DNA of 64,000 nucleotides. Source: Collimonas sp. PA-H2. Its GTDB lineage: Bacteria; Pseudomonadota; Gammaproteobacteria; Burkholderiales; Burkholderiaceae_D. Shown piece after piece: positions 7,413 to 18,047 of the stretch. The notes beneath the pieces are model-generated. The model searched no databases. It had not been told where the DNA came from and worked only from the letters and a program-made list of their open reading frames with translations. Position numbers and translations under genes: made by a program. The stretch's first letter is position 1; the number at the start of each line of letters is the position of its first letter. Location: NCBI RefSeq assembly GCF_002564105.1, contig NZ_PDBX01000001.1, forward strand, positions 4,960,001 to 5,024,000, read 5' to 3'.

Positions 7413-10400
7413 ATGTTGATTTTGCCCGGTTCCAACGCTCTCCCCGCCTTCCGTTCCCAACGCCTTCTGGCCCAGTTACAAGCGATCGACAGCAATGTCG
7501 TCGAAGTCAGCGGCCGTTTCGATCATTTTGTCGACGCCTCGACACCGCTCAGCCCGGACGATATCGGCCGCCTGAACGCCTTGCTGACTTATGGCGACCC
7601 GTTCAGCGCTAGCGAAGGCGGCGAAGAATTCATCGTGATTCCTCGTTTCGGCACCATTTCGCCGTGGGCCAGCAAGGCCACCGACATTGCCCACAACTGC
7701 GGCATGGCGCATATCAAGCGCATCGAACGCGGCATTGCCTATCAGGTCAAGCTGAAGAGCGGCTTGCTGGGCGGGGCCAAGAAGCTGAGCGAGGACAGCG
7801 TACGCGCCATCGCCGACGTACTGCACGACCGCATGACCGAAACCGTATTGCGCAGCGCCGAGCAGGCAGCTGGCCTGTTCCGCGAACTGGACGCCAAGCC
7901 GCTGGCCTTCGTCGATCTGCTGGCAGGCGGCAAGGCTGCGCTGGAACACGCCAACAGCGAACTGGGCCTGGCGCTGTCGGACGACGAGATCGATTATCTG
8001 CTGAACGCTTTCACCAGCGCCAAGCGCAATCCGACCGACGTCGAGCTGATGATGTTCGCGCAAGCCAACAGCGAACATTGCCGCCACAAGATTTTCAACG
8101 CCGACTGGGTGATCGACGGCGAAGCGCAGGACAAGTCCTTGTTCGCCATGATCAAGAACACCCACCAGCTGGCGCCCAAGGGCACCATCGTCGCCTATAG
8201 CGACAACTCCTCCATCATCGAAGGTGCCAGCGTGTCGCGCTTCTATGCGCGCGGCGCCGCCGAAGGCAATACCTACCGCGCTTCGGAAGAGCTGACGCAT
8301 ATCCTGATGAAGGTCGAGACGCACAACCATCCAACCGCGATTTCGCCATTCCCTGGCGCTTCCACCGGCGCCGGCGGCGAGATCCGCGACGAAGGCGCGA
8401 CCGGCCGCGGCGCCAAGCCGAAGGCTGGCCTGACCGGCTTCACCGTATCGAACTTGCTGCTGCCGGAAGCGCAGCAAGCCTGGGAAAATGCCACCGACGT
8501 GACCGTCACCGGCCAGGGCGAAGCAAAGCCGTACGGCAAGCCAGAGCGCATCGCTTCGGCCCTGCAGATCATGATCGACGGCCCGCTCGGCGGCGCTGCC
8601 TTCAACAACGAATTCGGCCGTCCCAACCTGGGCGGCTACTTCCGCACCTACGAACAAAACGTCGGCGGCAACGTGCAGGGCTATCACAAGCCGATCATGA
8701 TCGCCGGCGGCATCGGCAGCATCTCCGACAAGCACACCAAGAAGAACGAACTGCCGGTCGGCAGCTTGCTGGTGCAGCTGGGCGGCCCCGGCATGCGCAT
8801 CGGCATGGGCGGCAGCGCGGCGTCGTCGATGGCGACCGGCTCCAATACGGCGGACCTGGATTTCGATTCGGTCCAGCGCGGCAATCCGGAAATGGAACGG
8901 CGCGCGCAGGAAGTCATCAACGCCTGCTGGGCGATGGATGACAAGAATCCTATCCTGTCTATCCATGACGTCGGCGCCGGCGGCCTCTCCAACGCCTTCC
9001 CGGAAATCACCAACGACGCCAAGCGCGGCGCGATTTTCGACTTGCGCAAGGTGCCGCTGGAAGAAAGCGGCATGGCGCCCAAGGAAATCTGGAGCAATGA
9101 ATCGCAAGAGCGCTATGTGCTGGCGATCGCACCGGAAAGCCTGCCGCTGTTCGAATACTTCTGCCAGCGCGAACGCTGCCTGTTTGCGGTGGTCGGCACC
9201 GCCACGGAAGAGCGTCAGCTGAAGGTCATCGATCCTGAGCACGACAATAACCCGGTCGACATGCCGATGGATGTCTTGCTCGGCAAGCCGCCAAAAATGC
9301 TGCGTGACGTCAAGCACCTCAATCCGGTGCTTCCGGCGGTCGACCTGACCGGCATGAACCTGCTGGAAGTGTCGCAGCGCGTGCTGAAACTGCCGGCAGT
9401 GGCCGACAAATCCTTCCTGATCACCATCGGCGACCGCACCGTCGGCGCCACTTCGGTGCGCGACCAGATGGTCGGCCCGTGGCAAATCCCGGTAGCCGAT
9501 TGCGCCGTCACCAGCATGAGCTTCGAAGGCTATCTGGGCGAAGCGATGGCGATGGGCGAGCGCACGCCGCTGGCCGTGATCAACGCGCCGGCTTCCGGCC
9601 GCATGGCGGTGGGCGAAGCCTTGACCAACATTGCAGCCGCCGCGATCGCCGACATCTCCGACGTCAAGCTTTCCGCCAACTGGATGGCTGCCTGCGGCCA
9701 GCCCGGCCAGGACGCCGCCTTGTTCGATACCGTGAAAGCGGTCGGCATGGAACTGTGTCCGGCGCTTGGCATCAGCATCCCGGTCGGCAAGGATTCGCTG
9801 TCGATGCGCACCACCTGGAAGGACCAGGATCAAGCCAAGTCGGTGACTTCGCCAGTGTCGCTGATCGTTTCCGCCTTCGCGCCGGTCAGCGATGTGCGCC
9901 GTTCGCTGACACCGCAATTGCGCAGTGATGCCGGCGAGACCGCGATCATCCTGATCGACCTCGGCCGCGGCAAGAACCGCATGGGCGCTTCGGCTCTGAC
10001 GCAAGTCATGCAACAGATCGGCAATGAAACGCCGGATGTCGACAGTGCGGAAGACCTGAAGGGCTTCTTCGCAGCGATCCAGCAACTCAACAGCGAACAG
10101 AAACTGCTGGCCTACCATGACCGTTCCGACGGTGGGCTGTTCACCACCTTGTGCGAAATGGCGTTTGCCGGCCACAGCGGACTGTCGATCAATCTCGATA
10201 TCCTGACCATGGAAAGCGAGCACGCAGCCGACTGGGGCGACTCCAAGAACTGGACCGGCCAGGTGGCCGAGCGCCGCAACGAGCTGACCTTGCGCGCGTT
10301 GTTCAGCGAAGAACTGGGTGCGGTGCTGCAAGTGCGCGCCGAGCAAAAGTCGGAGGTCATGAATGTGCTGCGCAGCTTCAAACTGGGTGCCTGCAGCCAC

Positions 10401-11417
10401 ATCATCGGCAAGCCGAATACGCGCGACGTCATCGAGTTTAGCCGCGACGCCAAGACCATCTACAGCCAGACCCGTATCGACCTGCAGCGCCTGTGGAGCG
10501 AAACCAGCTGGCGCATCGCCCGCCTGCGCGACAATCCGGCCAGCGCCGATGCCGAATACGACCGCATCCTGGATGCGGCCGATCCCGGCATCACGCCAAA
10601 GATCCGGTTCGACATGCAAGAGAATATCGCCGCGCCTTTCCTCAACCTGGCAGCCAAGCCACGGGTGGCGATCCTGCGCGAGCAAGGCGTCAACTCACAT
10701 GTGGAAACCGCCTATGTGATGCACCAGGCCGGCTTTACCGCGGTCGACGTCCACATGAGCGACCTGATCGCTGGCCGCGCCCGCCTGGACGACTTCAAGG
10801 GCTTCATCGCCGTCGGCGGCTTCTCTTACGGCGACGTGCTGGGAGCGGGCGAGGGCTGGGCCAAGACCATCCTGTTCAACGCCAAGCTGGCCGAGCAGTT
10901 CTCCTTGTTCTTCCAGCGCGGCGACACCTTCGCGCTGGGCGTCTGCAACGGCTGCCAGATGATGAGCAACCTGAAAGCCATCATCCCCGGCGCCCAGGCA
11001 TGGCCTAAATTCACCCGCAACAAGTCGGAGAAGTTCGAAGCACGCTTCTCCATGGTGCAGGTTGAATCGTCACCTTCGATTTTCTTCCAGGACATGGCCG
11101 GCACCCAGAGCGCGATTGCCATCGCTCACGGCGAAGGTTTTGCCGACTTCTCGCAAACCGGCGATATCAAGGAAGCGCTGGTGGCCATGCGTTTTGTCGA
11201 CAACAAGGGCCAGGTCAGCGAAGGCTATCCCTACAATCCGAACGGATCGCCGCAAGGGATCACCTCGGTGACGACGCCGGACGGCCGTTTCACGGTCTGC
11301 ATGCCGCACGCCGAGCGGGTATTCCGCAGCGTCCAGCAGTCCTGGCATCCTGAATCGTGGGGCGAGGATTCTCCGTGGATGCGCATGTTCCGCAATGCGC
11401 GCAAGTGGGTCGGCTAA
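7413..11417 (+). CDS. purL: Phosphoribosylformylglycinamidine synthase (single-chain PurL)
   Basis: Fourth step of de novo purine synthesis: FGAR + glutamine + ATP to FGAM. At 1334 residues this is the large single-chain PurL of beta- and gammaproteobacteria, which fuses the synthase and glutaminase parts. Visible features are the catalytic-domain segment [13 protein letters not shown] (about 215-227), the [20 protein letters not shown] region, and [11 protein letters not shown]. The C-terminal class I glutaminase has its nucleophile in GVCNGCQMM (about 1176) and its His/Glu in HPES (about 1311). The ATG at 7413 gives the family's usual opening; no strong Shine-Dalgarno is visible. A strong bidirectional terminator follows. 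A 1069-codon open frame on the opposite strand is a GC-driven shadow. Confidence 0.97.
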   Translation: MLILPGSNALPAFRSQRLLAQLQAIDSNVVEVSGRFDHFVDASTPLSPDDIGRLNALLTYGDPFSASEGGEEFIVIPRFGTISPWASKATDIAHNCGMAHIKRIERGIAYQVKLKSGLLGGAKKLSEDSVRAIADVLHDRMTETVLRSAEQAAGLFRELDAKPLAFVDLLAGGKAALEHANSELGLALSDDEIDYLLNAFTSAKRNPTDVELMMFAQANSEHCRHKIFNADWVIDGEAQDKSLFAMIKNTHQLAPKGTIVAYSDNSSIIEGASVSRFYARGAAEGNTYRASEELTHILMKVETHNHPTAISPFPGASTGAGGEIRDEGATGRGAKPKAGLTGFTVSNLLLPEAQQAWENATDVTVTGQGEAKPYGKPERIASALQIMIDGPLGGAAFNNEFGRPNLGGYFRTYEQNVGGNVQGYHKPIMIAGGIGSISDKHTKKNELPVGSLLVQLGGPGMRIGMGGSAASSMATGSNTADLDFDSVQRGNPEMERRAQEVINACWAMDDKNPILSIHDVGAGGLSNAFPEITNDAKRGAIFDLRKVPLEESGMAPKEIWSNESQERYVLAIAPESLPLFEYFCQRERCLFAVVGTATEERQLKVIDPEHDNNPVDMPMDVLLGKPPKMLRDVKHLNPVLPAVDLTGMNLLEVSQRVLKLPAVADKSFLITIGDRTVGATSVRDQMVGPWQIPVADCAVTSMSFEGYLGEAMAMGERTPLAVINAPASGRMAVGEALTNIAAAAIADISDVKLSANWMAACGQPGQDAALFDTVKAVGMELCPALGISIPVGKDSLSMRTTWKDQDQAKSVTSPVSLIVSAFAPVSDVRRSLTPQLRSDAGETAIILIDLGRGKNRMGASALTQVMQQIGNETPDVDSAEDLKGFFAAIQQLNSEQKLLAYHDRSDGGLFTTLCEMAFAGHSGLSINLDILTMESEHAADWGDSKNWTGQVAERRNELTLRALFSEELGAVLQVRAEQKSEVMNVLRSFKLGACSHIIGKPNTRDVIEFSRDAKTIYSQTRIDLQRLWSETSWRIARLRDNPASADAEYDRILDAADPGITPKIRFDMQENIAAPFLNLAAKPRVAILREQGVNSHVETAYVMHQAGFTAVDVHMSDLIAGRARLDDFKGFIAVGGFSYGDVLGAGEGWAKTILFNAKLAEQFSLFFQRGDTFALGVCNGCQMMSNLKAIIPGAQAWPKFTRNKSEKFEARFSMVQVESSPSIFFQDMAGTQSAIAIAHGEGFADFSQTGDIKEALVAMRFVDNKGQVSEGYPYNPNGSPQGITSVTTPDGRFTVCMPHAERVFRSVQQSWHPESWGEDSPWMRMFRNARKWVG

Positions 11418-11484
11418 GCCCGGCTGGCAGCGGGCTGGCGCTTCACCATGAAGTGCCGTCGGCCGTCTTGTAAGAATCTGGTCT

Positions 11485-11530
11485 TCAAATAAAAACGCAG
11501 CCGCTGTTACAGGGCTGCGTTTTTATTTGA
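11485..11530. terminator. Strong bidirectional Rho-independent terminator
   Basis: Perfect 18-base arms (11485-11502 and 11513-11530) enclose a 10-base loop. The GC core GCAGCC/GGCTGC is flanked by A-rich and T-rich sides, so it works in both directions. It lies between purL (+) and the convergent ABC permease gene (-). Confidence 0.92.
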
Positions 11531-11548
11531 GCCAAGCCGGCTGACTCC

Positions 11549-12850
11549 CTATTCTTTGAGTGCATCGCGCCGGAAGCGCCATACGGCCAGGCCGCCGAAC
11601 AGCACGGCAAATCCCAACAGCACCGCCATCGCCGGCAATGCGGTGTCAAATCCCAGCCCGCGCCAGGTCATGGCATCCAGGCCATCGACCGCCCAGCGTG
11701 TCGGCACCGCCAGCGTCAGCGTCTGCAGCCACTGCGGAAACAGGAAGCTCGGGACCCAGGCGCCGCCCAGCATGACCATGATCAGCGTCGCGAACATGGC
11801 CAGCCCGCGCGCCGCTTCCGGGGTCTTGCCGAAGGCGGCGATCAGCAAGCCGAAGCTGGCGGTGACCAGGGCGAAGCAGATGCCGACGCCGATGAAGCCG
11901 GGCAGGCTGCCGGCGATCTGCACTTTCAGCACCAGCATGGCGAACAGGAAGATCACGCACAGGATGACGAAGGCGATGATCGCGCTGGACAGTGCGCGCG
12001 CCAGCAGCACCGTATTGAGCGTGATCGGCGCCGCCAGCAGCCGGTTCCACAGCCCCATGCGGCGCCACAGCAGCACCGCGATGCCGGCGTCGATGCCCAT
12101 GAACAGGATGAACTGCACGCTCATGCCGGCGAAGGCGTGGGCGTAGCCATTGTATTTCTGCAGGCCGGAAGTGAGTGCCTGGTCGTTGGTGGAGTAGGGC
12201 ACGGACAAGCCTGCTTGCTCTGGCGCTGCCGGTTTTTCATCCACGCTGTTTTCTTCTTTTTTAGCGGTGCGCGACTGGTATTCCTTGACGCTGCTCAGCA
12301 TTTTCAGCAGATCCGGATTCTGCGAGGCATTGCGCTGCAAGGCGTCGATGCTGGTGTTCAGGTAGGAATCGCTAGCCTTGATATCGAACATCTCGGCGCT
12401 GACATTCTGCATCACGTACTGGGTCAGCATGCCTTTCACCATCGCCAGCACTGCTTGCTGCGAGGGATCGTAGTACACCGCTATCGCGGGCTTGTTGCGG
12501 CCGCCGAAGAAGGCGTTCTTGGCAGCCGCGCCGAAGCCGGCCGGCAGCACCACCGCCACGCTCAGCTTGCCATGACGGACCTTGTCCTGCGCCGCAGCCA
12601 GCGGCAGTTCCTGGACATTGAGCGTGCTGTCGCCCTTGAGTCCCGCAGCGATCTTGCGGCTGGTGCCGCTGTCGTCGAGCTGGACCAGGGCGATGTCGAT
12701 CTTGCCGTTGCTGACCGCGCCGGAGCCGCCGAACAGATAGCCGAAAAAGGCGCCCAGCACGATCGGCATCAGCAGGCTGATCAGCAGCGCGCGGCGGTTG
12801 CTCAGGTACAGGATCAGGTCCTTGCGGACCAGGGCGGTCAAGGCGCTCAT
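11549..12850 (-). CDS. ABC-2 type transporter permease
   Basis: A 433-residue integral membrane permease of the ABC-2 exporter class. One N-terminal membrane segment follows the cytoplasmic RKDLILYLSNRR stretch. A large extracytoplasmic domain spans roughly residues 50-245, and then come five or six membrane segments. This layout is typical of YhgE/YbhS-like drug or polysaccharide exporters. It is the partner of the ATPase gene immediately upstream (50-base gap, same strand). The ATG at 12850 has GGAG upstream; the longer open frame to 13003 overlaps the ATPase gene and is rejected. The cargo is unknown; drug efflux is a reasonable guess only. Confidence 0.86.
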   Translation of the reverse strand: MSALTALVRKDLILYLSNRRALLISLLMPIVLGAFFGYLFGGSGAVSNGKIDIALVQLDDSGTSRKIAAGLKGDSTLNVQELPLAAAQDKVRHGKLSVAVVLPAGFGAAAKNAFFGGRNKPAIAVYYDPSQQAVLAMVKGMLTQYVMQNVSAEMFDIKASDSYLNTSIDALQRNASQNPDLLKMLSSVKEYQSRTAKKEENSVDEKPAAPEQAGLSVPYSTNDQALTSGLQKYNGYAHAFAGMSVQFILFMGIDAGIAVLLWRRMGLWNRLLAAPITLNTVLLARALSSAIIAFVILCVIFLFAMLVLKVQIAGSLPGFIGVGICFALVTASFGLLIAAFGKTPEAARGLAMFATLIMVMLGGAWVPSFLFPQWLQTLTLAVPTRWAVDGLDAMTWRGLGFDTALPAMAVLLGFAVLFGGLAVWRFRRDALKE

Positions 12851-12900
12851 GGGCGGTGCTCCGAAACGGAAGAGGGAGGAATGTTGATGTTTGCCGGCGC

Positions 12901-13842
12901 TCAGTCGCGCAGGCTGCGTCCGGTCAGGCCCAGGAAAATGTCTTCCAGCTTGGCCTTGGCGGTCATGAAGTGCAGCGGCGGTTGGCCGCTGGCGGTGAGC
13001 CATTGCAGCAGCGGCAGCGCATCCTCCGTTGCGCGCAGTCCGATCTCCAGGCTGCTGTCTTTGCCGGCGATATCGATGACGCCCGGCTGACGGCGGATCT
13101 GATCGAGCAGGATGGCGCCGGCGGGCAACGCCAGATCGACCCGCAGCGCTGCTTGCGCCGGTAGCCGCCGATACAGCGCAGCCGGGCTTTCATCGGCCAG
13201 TACTTTGCCGTGATCGATGACGACGATGTGGTCGGCCAGCCTTTCGATTTCTTCCATGTAGTGGCTGGTGTAGATCAGCGAGCGGCCCTGGCGCTTGAGC
13301 TGCTCAAGGCTGTCGAAGATGGCGTTGCGGCTTTGCGGATCGACGCCGACGGTCGGTTCGTCCAGGATCAGCAGTTGCGGATCGTGCAGCAGCGCGGCGG
13401 CGATATTGAGCCGGCGCTTCATGCCGCCGGAAAAGCTGCTCGGCTTGTCGGCCGCGCGGTCGCTCAGGTTGACCAGCGCCAGCACTTCGCTGCAACGGCT
13501 CTTCAGGTGATTGCCGCCAAGGCCGTAGAGCGCGCCGAACAATTTCAGGTTCTCGTTGGCGGACAAGTCTTCGTACAGCGCCAGGTCTTGCGGTACCAGT
13601 CCGATCTTGTGTTTGGCGGCGCTATTACCGGCGTTGACGGCCACCCCATCCAGCAGGATCTCGCCGGCGTCCGGCCGCAGCAGGCCGCAGATAAGGCTGA
13701 CCGTGGTTGACTTGCCGGCGCCGTTGGGGCCGATCAGGCCTAGCGTTTGCCCCTGCCGGACCTGGAACGAGATATTATCGACCGCGCGGCGGTCGCCATA
13801 GGATTTGCAAAGGCTGGATACGTTGAGCAGCGTGGCGGCCAT
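12901..13842 (-). CDS. ABC transporter ATP-binding protein (ABC-2 exporter)
   Basis: The ATPase for the permease encoded just downstream. It has Walker A GPNGAGKST (about residues 38-46), signature FSGGMKRRLNIAAAL, and Walker B LLILDEP. A C-terminal extension after residue 230 resembles that of DrrA/CcmA-type exporters. Length 313 is typical. The two genes form a simple two-gene operon transcribed toward the purL terminator. Start ATG at 13842. Confidence 0.9.
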   Translation of the reverse strand: MAATLLNVSSLCKSYGDRRAVDNISFQVRQGQTLGLIGPNGAGKSTTVSLICGLLRPDAGEILLDGVAVNAGNSAAKHKIGLVPQDLALYEDLSANENLKLFGALYGLGGNHLKSRCSEVLALVNLSDRAADKPSSFSGGMKRRLNIAAALLHDPQLLILDEPTVGVDPQSRNAIFDSLEQLKRQGRSLIYTSHYMEEIERLADHIVVIDHGKVLADESPAALYRRLPAQAALRVDLALPAGAILLDQIRRQPGVIDIAGKDSSLEIGLRATEDALPLLQWLTASGQPPLHFMTAKAKLEDIFLGLTGRSLRD

Positions 13843-13925
13843 TGTGCAATCCCGAGTTTGAGTTGCCTCATTGTAATTGCTTGTTTCGCTTTTCTCAACG
13901 CCGATCGATAAGTGCGAGGGCGTAA

Positions 13926-13951
13926 AAAAAGCGCTCCGAAGAGCGCTTTTT
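13926..13951 (-). terminator. Rho-independent terminator of the parvulin gene
   Basis: AAAAAGCGCTC (13926-13936), loop CGAA, GAGCGCTTTTT (13941-13951). Read on the minus strand the stem is followed by a U-run. It lies 36 bases past the stop of the parvulin gene and could also act on the other strand. Confidence 0.85.
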
Positions 13952-13986
13952 CCAGCGGGTGTTTTGCCGGTTATGCTGCGCAGGTC

Positions 13987-14766
13987 TTATTGCACCTTGG
14001 CTTTGGCACGCAGATCTTGCTGGTAAGCTTGCAGTTTCTTCTGTTGCAGAGCTTCAGTGATTTGCGGCTTTACTTCAGCCAGGGTAGGGATCTTGGCGGC
14101 GCGGACTTCATCCAGCTTGATGACGTGGTAGCCGAACTGGGTCTTGACTGGTGTTTCAGTCAGTTGACCTGGCTTCAGCGCCACCAGTGCATCGGAGAAT
14201 GGCTTCACGAACGAAGCTGGCGTTGCCCAGCCCAGATCGCCGCCATTGGCTGCCGAACCTGGATCCTTCGATTGCTTGGCCAGGTCTTCAAACTTGCCGC
14301 CGGCTTTCAGCTTGACGATGATGGCTTTGGCATCGGCTTCGTTTTCAACCAGGATATGCTGTGCGTGGTATTCCTTGTCGCCGGCCTGTGCCTTGAACTT
14401 GTCGTATTCAGCCTGGATGTCGGCATCCTTGATCGGGTTCTTCTTGATGAAGTCGGCGACCAGGGCGCGGATCAGGATCGATTGACGAGCGATGTCGGCT
14501 TGCGCCTTGACGTCAGCGTTGTTGCCCAGGCCCAGCTTGTCGGCTTCCTGGATCAGCACTTCACGGTTGATCAGTTCATCCTTGACCATGTTGCGCAGTT
14601 CCGGGGTGTCAGCCTGACCGCCTTGTGCGGACAATTGCTTGACCATCATGTCAGCGCGCGACGAAGGGATTGCCTTACCGTTCACGACTGCCAGGTTTTG
14701 GGCCATGACAGGCAATGCAGCAGCTGCAAAAAGTACCACCAGTAAACGTGAAGGTTTAAATGTCAT
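13987..14766 (-). CDS. Secreted peptidylprolyl isomerase, parvulin type
   Basis: A 259-residue periplasmic foldase candidate. A signal peptide covers residues 1-22 (hydrophobic core LLVVLFAAAALPVMA then AQN). An N-terminal SurA-like helical region follows, then a parvulin domain at about 130-225 with YHAQHILVENEADA, GGDLGWATPASFVKPF and TQFGYHVIKLDEVR. It catalyses proline cis-trans isomerisation of exported proteins. The ATG at 14766 has AGGA upstream. It belongs to the conserved order msrB-yciB-bolA-ppi on the minus strand and ends at its own terminator. It is related to PrsA/Cbf2-type foldases rather than SurA itself, being shorter and having one parvulin domain. Confidence 0.9.
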   Translation of the reverse strand: MTFKPSRLLVVLFAAAALPVMAQNLAVVNGKAIPSSRADMMVKQLSAQGGQADTPELRNMVKDELINREVLIQEADKLGLGNNADVKAQADIARQSILIRALVADFIKKNPIKDADIQAEYDKFKAQAGDKEYHAQHILVENEADAKAIIVKLKAGGKFEDLAKQSKDPGSAANGGDLGWATPASFVKPFSDALVALKPGQLTETPVKTQFGYHVIKLDEVRAAKIPTLAEVKPQITEALQQKKLQAYQQDLRAKAKVQ

Positions 14767-14877
14767 TATCAAATCCTAAATTGGGGAGGTTGTTAATAAA
14801 TTAATGCGAAACCAGGGCAGAATAACCGAAGTATATTTGAAGGACAATTATTCTTTCCGATTACATATAAATATGTT

Positions 14878-15156
14878 CTACGCAGCTTTTGTTTCAGATG
14901 GTGCCAGTGCAGTGATAGCCAGTGCATGAATTTCGGCGTGCATCATTTCAGCTAGGCAATCATACACCAGCCTATGCCGTTTTAAGCGGTTTTGTCCCTC
15001 AAAAAGCGCGCAAACTATCCGCACCCGGTAGTGTCCGCCGCCTGAGGCGGCGCCGGCGTGTCCCACATGCAGCGCCGATTCGTCCTCCACTATACATTCC
15101 AGCGGGGCCAGCGCAGCTGTCAATTTGTTACGAATGGTATCAAGCCTTGGGTTCAT
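14878..15156 (-). CDS. BolA-family protein
   Basis: A 92-residue BolA-like protein. The family binds [2Fe-2S] clusters together with monothiol glutaredoxins and influences cell shape and stress responses. Visible features are the N-terminal helix, a Gly-rich loop [11 protein letters not shown], and the late helix with [13 protein letters not shown] and [10 protein letters not shown]. The conserved His near the C-terminus is present. Its start overlaps the 3' end of yciB by 17 bases, so the two are co-transcribed. Confidence 0.88.
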   Translation of the reverse strand: MNPRLDTIRNKLTAALAPLECIVEDESALHVGHAGAASGGGHYRVRIVCALFEGQNRLKRHRLVYDCLAEMMHAEIHALAITALAPSETKAA

Positions 15157-15772
15157 CGGGGTCCTTGATGTATTTGGAGAGCAGGATGCTTTGGCCGATC
15201 ACGAAGGCGAACATCAGGCCCATGCCGCCGAACAGCTTGAAGTTGACCCAGGTCGCGGTCGGATAATTGAAGGCGATGTACAGGTTCAGGCAACCCATGA
15301 GGGCAAAGAAGGCGATCCAGGCAAAGCCGACGCGCGTCCAGATCGGCTCAGGCAGGGCCAGTTGCTTTTCCATCATGGTGCGGACCAGGTTTTTCTTGAG
15401 CAGCAGCTGGCTGACCATCAATGCCACCGCAAAGGCCCAGTACAGCACGGTCGGCTTCCATTTGATGAAGGTCTCGTTATGGAAATAGATGGTGGCGCCG
15501 CCGAACACGGTGATGATCAGCAGCGAAACCCACAGCATGGCGTCGACTTTCTTGCGGCGCAGCAGCAGGTAGCCGATCTGCGCCACGGTAGCGGCTATCG
15601 CTACCGCGGTCGCCAGCAGCACCGGCGCCTGCGCGGCAGTGACGACGCCGCCGGAAACGAAGCCTGACAGATAGTGGCTGACCAGCGATTGCGCGGCCTC
15701 AGGACTTCCTTCGCTCCACTTGAAGATGCCGAAGAAAAGTATTACCGGGAAAAGGTCGAACAGGAACTTCAT
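15140..15772 (-). CDS. yciB: Inner-membrane septation protein YciB/IspZ
   Basis: A 210-residue polytopic membrane protein of the YciB (intracellular septation protein A) family, linked in other bacteria to envelope synthesis and cell division. It begins [19 protein letters not shown], which is diagnostic of the family. Five or six membrane segments follow, and the conserved KPTVLYW and [20 protein letters not shown] regions are present. It overlaps bolA at its 3' end. The ATG at 15772 is the only sensible start. Confidence 0.93.
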   Translation of the reverse strand: MKFLFDLFPVILFFGIFKWSEGSPEAAQSLVSHYLSGFVSGGVVTAAQAPVLLATAVAIAATVAQIGYLLLRRKKVDAMLWVSLLIITVFGGATIYFHNETFIKWKPTVLYWAFAVALMVSQLLLKKNLVRTMMEKQLALPEPIWTRVGFAWIAFFALMGCLNLYIAFNYPTATWVNFKLFGGMGLMFAFVIGQSILLSKYIKDPDEPKA

Positions 15773-15826
15773 GTGTTTGCTGTGCTTTCAGTCAGTATAA
15801 GTCAGGATAAATGCGCGGTTGATAAA

Positions 15827-16228
15827 TCAGCCCGCCGGGTCGAACCGCAGCGATGCCGAGTTGATGCAGTAGCGCAGGCCTGTAGGCGGCGGTCCGTCCG
15901 GAAACACGTGGCCGAGATGGGCGTCGCACACCTTGCATAAAATTTCAGTGCGCATCATGCCATGAGTACGGTCAACGCGCTCTTCTACATTGTCGGGATT
16001 GATGGCTTTGAAATAGCTGGGCCAGCCGCAGCCGGAATCGAATTTGGCGTCCGATTCGAACAAGGGCGTGTTGCAGCACACGCAGGTGTAAATGCCATGT
16101 TCGTGGTGATCCCAGAACCGGCCGGTGAATGCCCGTTCGGTCGCCGCATGGCGGGTTACTTCGTATTCCATCGGGTCCAGCTCGGCGCGCCATTCGGCAT
16201 CGGTCTTGACGATTTTGCTGCTGCTCAT
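15827..16228 (-). CDS. msrB: Peptide-methionine (R)-S-oxide reductase MsrB
   Basis: Repairs methionine-R-sulfoxide in proteins. The 133-residue protein has the structural zinc cysteines C49/C52 and C98/C101, the GCGWPSYF motif with C67 as possible resolving cysteine, and the catalytic C121 in [11 protein letters not shown]. It is cytoplasmic, since no signal peptide is visible. The upstream gene selO ends only 16 bases away on the same strand, so the two are probably co-transcribed. SelO is also redox-linked, which makes the pairing sensible. Confidence 0.95.
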   Translation of the reverse strand: MSSSKIVKTDAEWRAELDPMEYEVTRHAATERAFTGRFWDHHEHGIYTCVCCNTPLFESDAKFDSGCGWPSYFKAINPDNVEERVDRTHGMMRTEILCKVCDAHLGHVFPDGPPPTGLRYCINSASLRFDPAG

Positions 16229-16244
16229 GTTTTAAGATTCCAAT

Positions 16245-17741
16245 CTAGGACGAACAGCTGACTTCCAGTCCGCGCGCCCAGTCAGGGGGCAATTCGGCGT
16301 ACTTTGCGTGTTGCGGCTGTTCGTCAAACGGGTTTTCAAGAATTTCCAGCAGTTTCCTGACTTCCGAGAAGTCCTTATTTTGCGCTTGTTCGATTGCGGT
16401 TTGCGCCAAATAGTTTCGTAATACGTATTTGGGGTTGCAGTCATCCATTGCAAGCTTGCGGCTGTCGTCCCGGCTATTTTCCAGTTTCAGGCGCGCCCGG
16501 TATTGTAACGCCCAAGCATCGAATGCCGCACGGTCTATGAACAAGTCGCGCAAGGGGGTATCGGCGCCGGCGCCGTCCAGCTGCAGATTGCCCAGGCGGC
16601 GGAAAAACAGTGTGAAATCGACATGGCTGGCTTGCATCAGCGCAAACATGGCATCCAGCAATTTATCGTCGTCCGGCTGGTGCGTCGCCAGTCCCAGCTT
16701 GGCGTGCAGCAATTCATCCAGTTTCGCCCCATATTGCGCCTGATAACTGCTCAGCGCCGCTTCGGTCGCCTCGACGCTGCCGATTAGCGGCAGCAAGGCC
16801 TGGCCCAGCGCAAAGCAGTTCCAGTGGCCGATCTGTGGCTGCTTGTTATAGGCGTAGCGGCCTTGCTGGTCGGTATGGTTGCAGATATGGCTGGGGTCGT
16901 AGGCTTCCATGAAGCCGAACGGGCCGTAGTCCAGCGTCAGTCCCAGGATAGACATATTGTCGGTATTCATGACGCCATGCATGAAGCCGACCGCCTGCCA
17001 TTGCGCCATCAGATGGGCGGTGCGGCGGGTTACTTCGGCCAGCAGCGCTTGATAGGGATTGGCGGCCGCCAGCAATTCCGGATAAAAGCCGGCGATGACA
17101 TAGTCGGCCAGGGTTTTCAGGGTGTCGTGCTGGTTGTTGTAATACCAGTGCTCGAAGGAACCGAAGCGCACGAAGCTGGGCGCCATGCGTGTCACCACCG
17201 CCGTGGTCTCGGGCCGCTCGCGCATCGCCAGCTGGTCGGAGCCGACGATCGCCAGCGCGCGCGAAGTAGGGATGCCAAGCGCGGCCATCGCTTCCGAGCA
17301 CAGATACTCACGGATCGAAGAGCGCAGCACGGCGCGGCCGTCGCCCATGCGCGAATAGGGCGTTGCGCCGGCGCCCTTGAGCTGCAATTCCATACGCCCG
17401 CCGGCGGCCGCCTCGACATCACCCAGCAGGATGGCGCGACCATCGCCCAGTTGGCCAGCCCAGACGCCGAACTGATGGCCGGAGTAGACGGCTGCCAGCG
17501 GGGTCGAGTTGGGATGCAGGCGGTTGCCGGCCAGCGCTTCCAGCAACTCCTGGCTGGCCAAAGCCGCTGGCGTCAGTCCGATCAGGCTCGCCGCGGACGC
17601 GCTGGCGTCGACCAGGTAGGGCGCCGGCAGCGGCGTTGGCATCAGGCGGGTGTAGAACGACGACGGCAGCTCGGCAAAGGAGTTGGCTATTTTCAGATGG
17701 TCGAGGGGATGTGCAGCTGGTGTTTTCAGTTGGGCGGTCAT
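16245..17741 (-). CDS. selO: Protein adenylyltransferase SelO (YdiU family)
   Basis: SelO is a pseudokinase-fold enzyme that transfers AMP to protein hydroxyls and is linked to the oxidative stress response. The 498-residue length matches the family (about 480-500). Visible landmarks are the [17 protein letters not shown] region (about 96-112), [23 protein letters not shown]-like loop [14 protein letters not shown] with the catalytic-loop Asn, and [14 protein letters not shown] as DFG equivalent. The ATG at 17741 is chosen over a TTG at 17780. Bacterial homologues end with or without a Cys/Sec near the C-terminus. This one ends EVSCSS, so it has a cysteine in that area. Confidence 0.93.
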   Translation of the reverse strand: MTAQLKTPAAHPLDHLKIANSFAELPSSFYTRLMPTPLPAPYLVDASASAASLIGLTPAALASQELLEALAGNRLHPNSTPLAAVYSGHQFGVWAGQLGDGRAILLGDVEAAAGGRMELQLKGAGATPYSRMGDGRAVLRSSIREYLCSEAMAALGIPTSRALAIVGSDQLAMRERPETTAVVTRMAPSFVRFGSFEHWYYNNQHDTLKTLADYVIAGFYPELLAAANPYQALLAEVTRRTAHLMAQWQAVGFMHGVMNTDNMSILGLTLDYGPFGFMEAYDPSHICNHTDQQGRYAYNKQPQIGHWNCFALGQALLPLIGSVEATEAALSSYQAQYGAKLDELLHAKLGLATHQPDDDKLLDAMFALMQASHVDFTLFFRRLGNLQLDGAGADTPLRDLFIDRAAFDAWALQYRARLKLENSRDDSRKLAMDDCNPKYVLRNYLAQTAIEQAQNKDFSEVRKLLEILENPFDEQPQHAKYAELPPDWARGLEVSCSS

Positions 17742-17912
17742 TGGGAGGAAACAGTCCTGATGGTTACGGCTTGGTTGCAAGCGACGTTAATACAGCATTT
17801 TAGTTTACGGCGCGGTTGTTTGTGCATGAAGCGGCAGAATGGCCGGCTGATGTAAGCAAATTCGGTTTTGGCCCGCAAGCCCGCTGAGATTTTCCTTGGG
17901 CAATTAAATTAG

Positions 17913-17941
17913 TTGCCATATTGCATTGATAATTGGATAAT
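17913..17941 (+). promoter_or_regulatory. Predicted sigma70 promoter of the accessory gene cluster
   Basis: TTGCCA (17913-17918), 17-base spacer, GATAAT (17936-17941) in AT-rich DNA. It lies directly before the small coupled frame and membrane-protein gene. Sequence-based prediction only. Confidence 0.5.
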
Positions 17942-17984
17942 TAAAATGTGGCTAAATATGAAATTGATTTAGCCGTGGGGGGAT

Positions 17985-18047
17985 ATGGTCGTCGTGCTGG
18001 CTTGTTCCGCCGGCAGCTACATCAGCAACAAGAAAGCGCCGCAATGA
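17985..18047 (+). CDS. 20-residue frame coupled to the downstream gene
   Basis: The frame from the ATG at 17985 (preceded by a run of six Gs) encodes 20 residues beginning MVVVLACSAG and ends in a TGA that overlaps the ATG of the next gene (ATGA at 18044-18047). It might be a short translated leader that couples translation. The LAC segment is reminiscent of a lipobox, but there is no basic n-region. It could equally be a meaningless open frame. Confidence 0.25.
   Translation: MVVVLACSAGSYISNKKAPQ

Noticed and set aside
7476..10685. 1069-codon open frame opposite purL
   Set aside because: It is fully antisense to the well-supported purL, has His/Gln/Ala-rich composition typical of GC-driven shadows, and shows no domain.
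17946..17972. Eight-codon frame (MWLNMKLI) ending at TAG just before the 20-residue frame, in the same frame
   Set aside because: At first this looked like a second amber-split gene, but its ATG is only five bases from the predicted -10, so it is unlikely to be transcribed in full.
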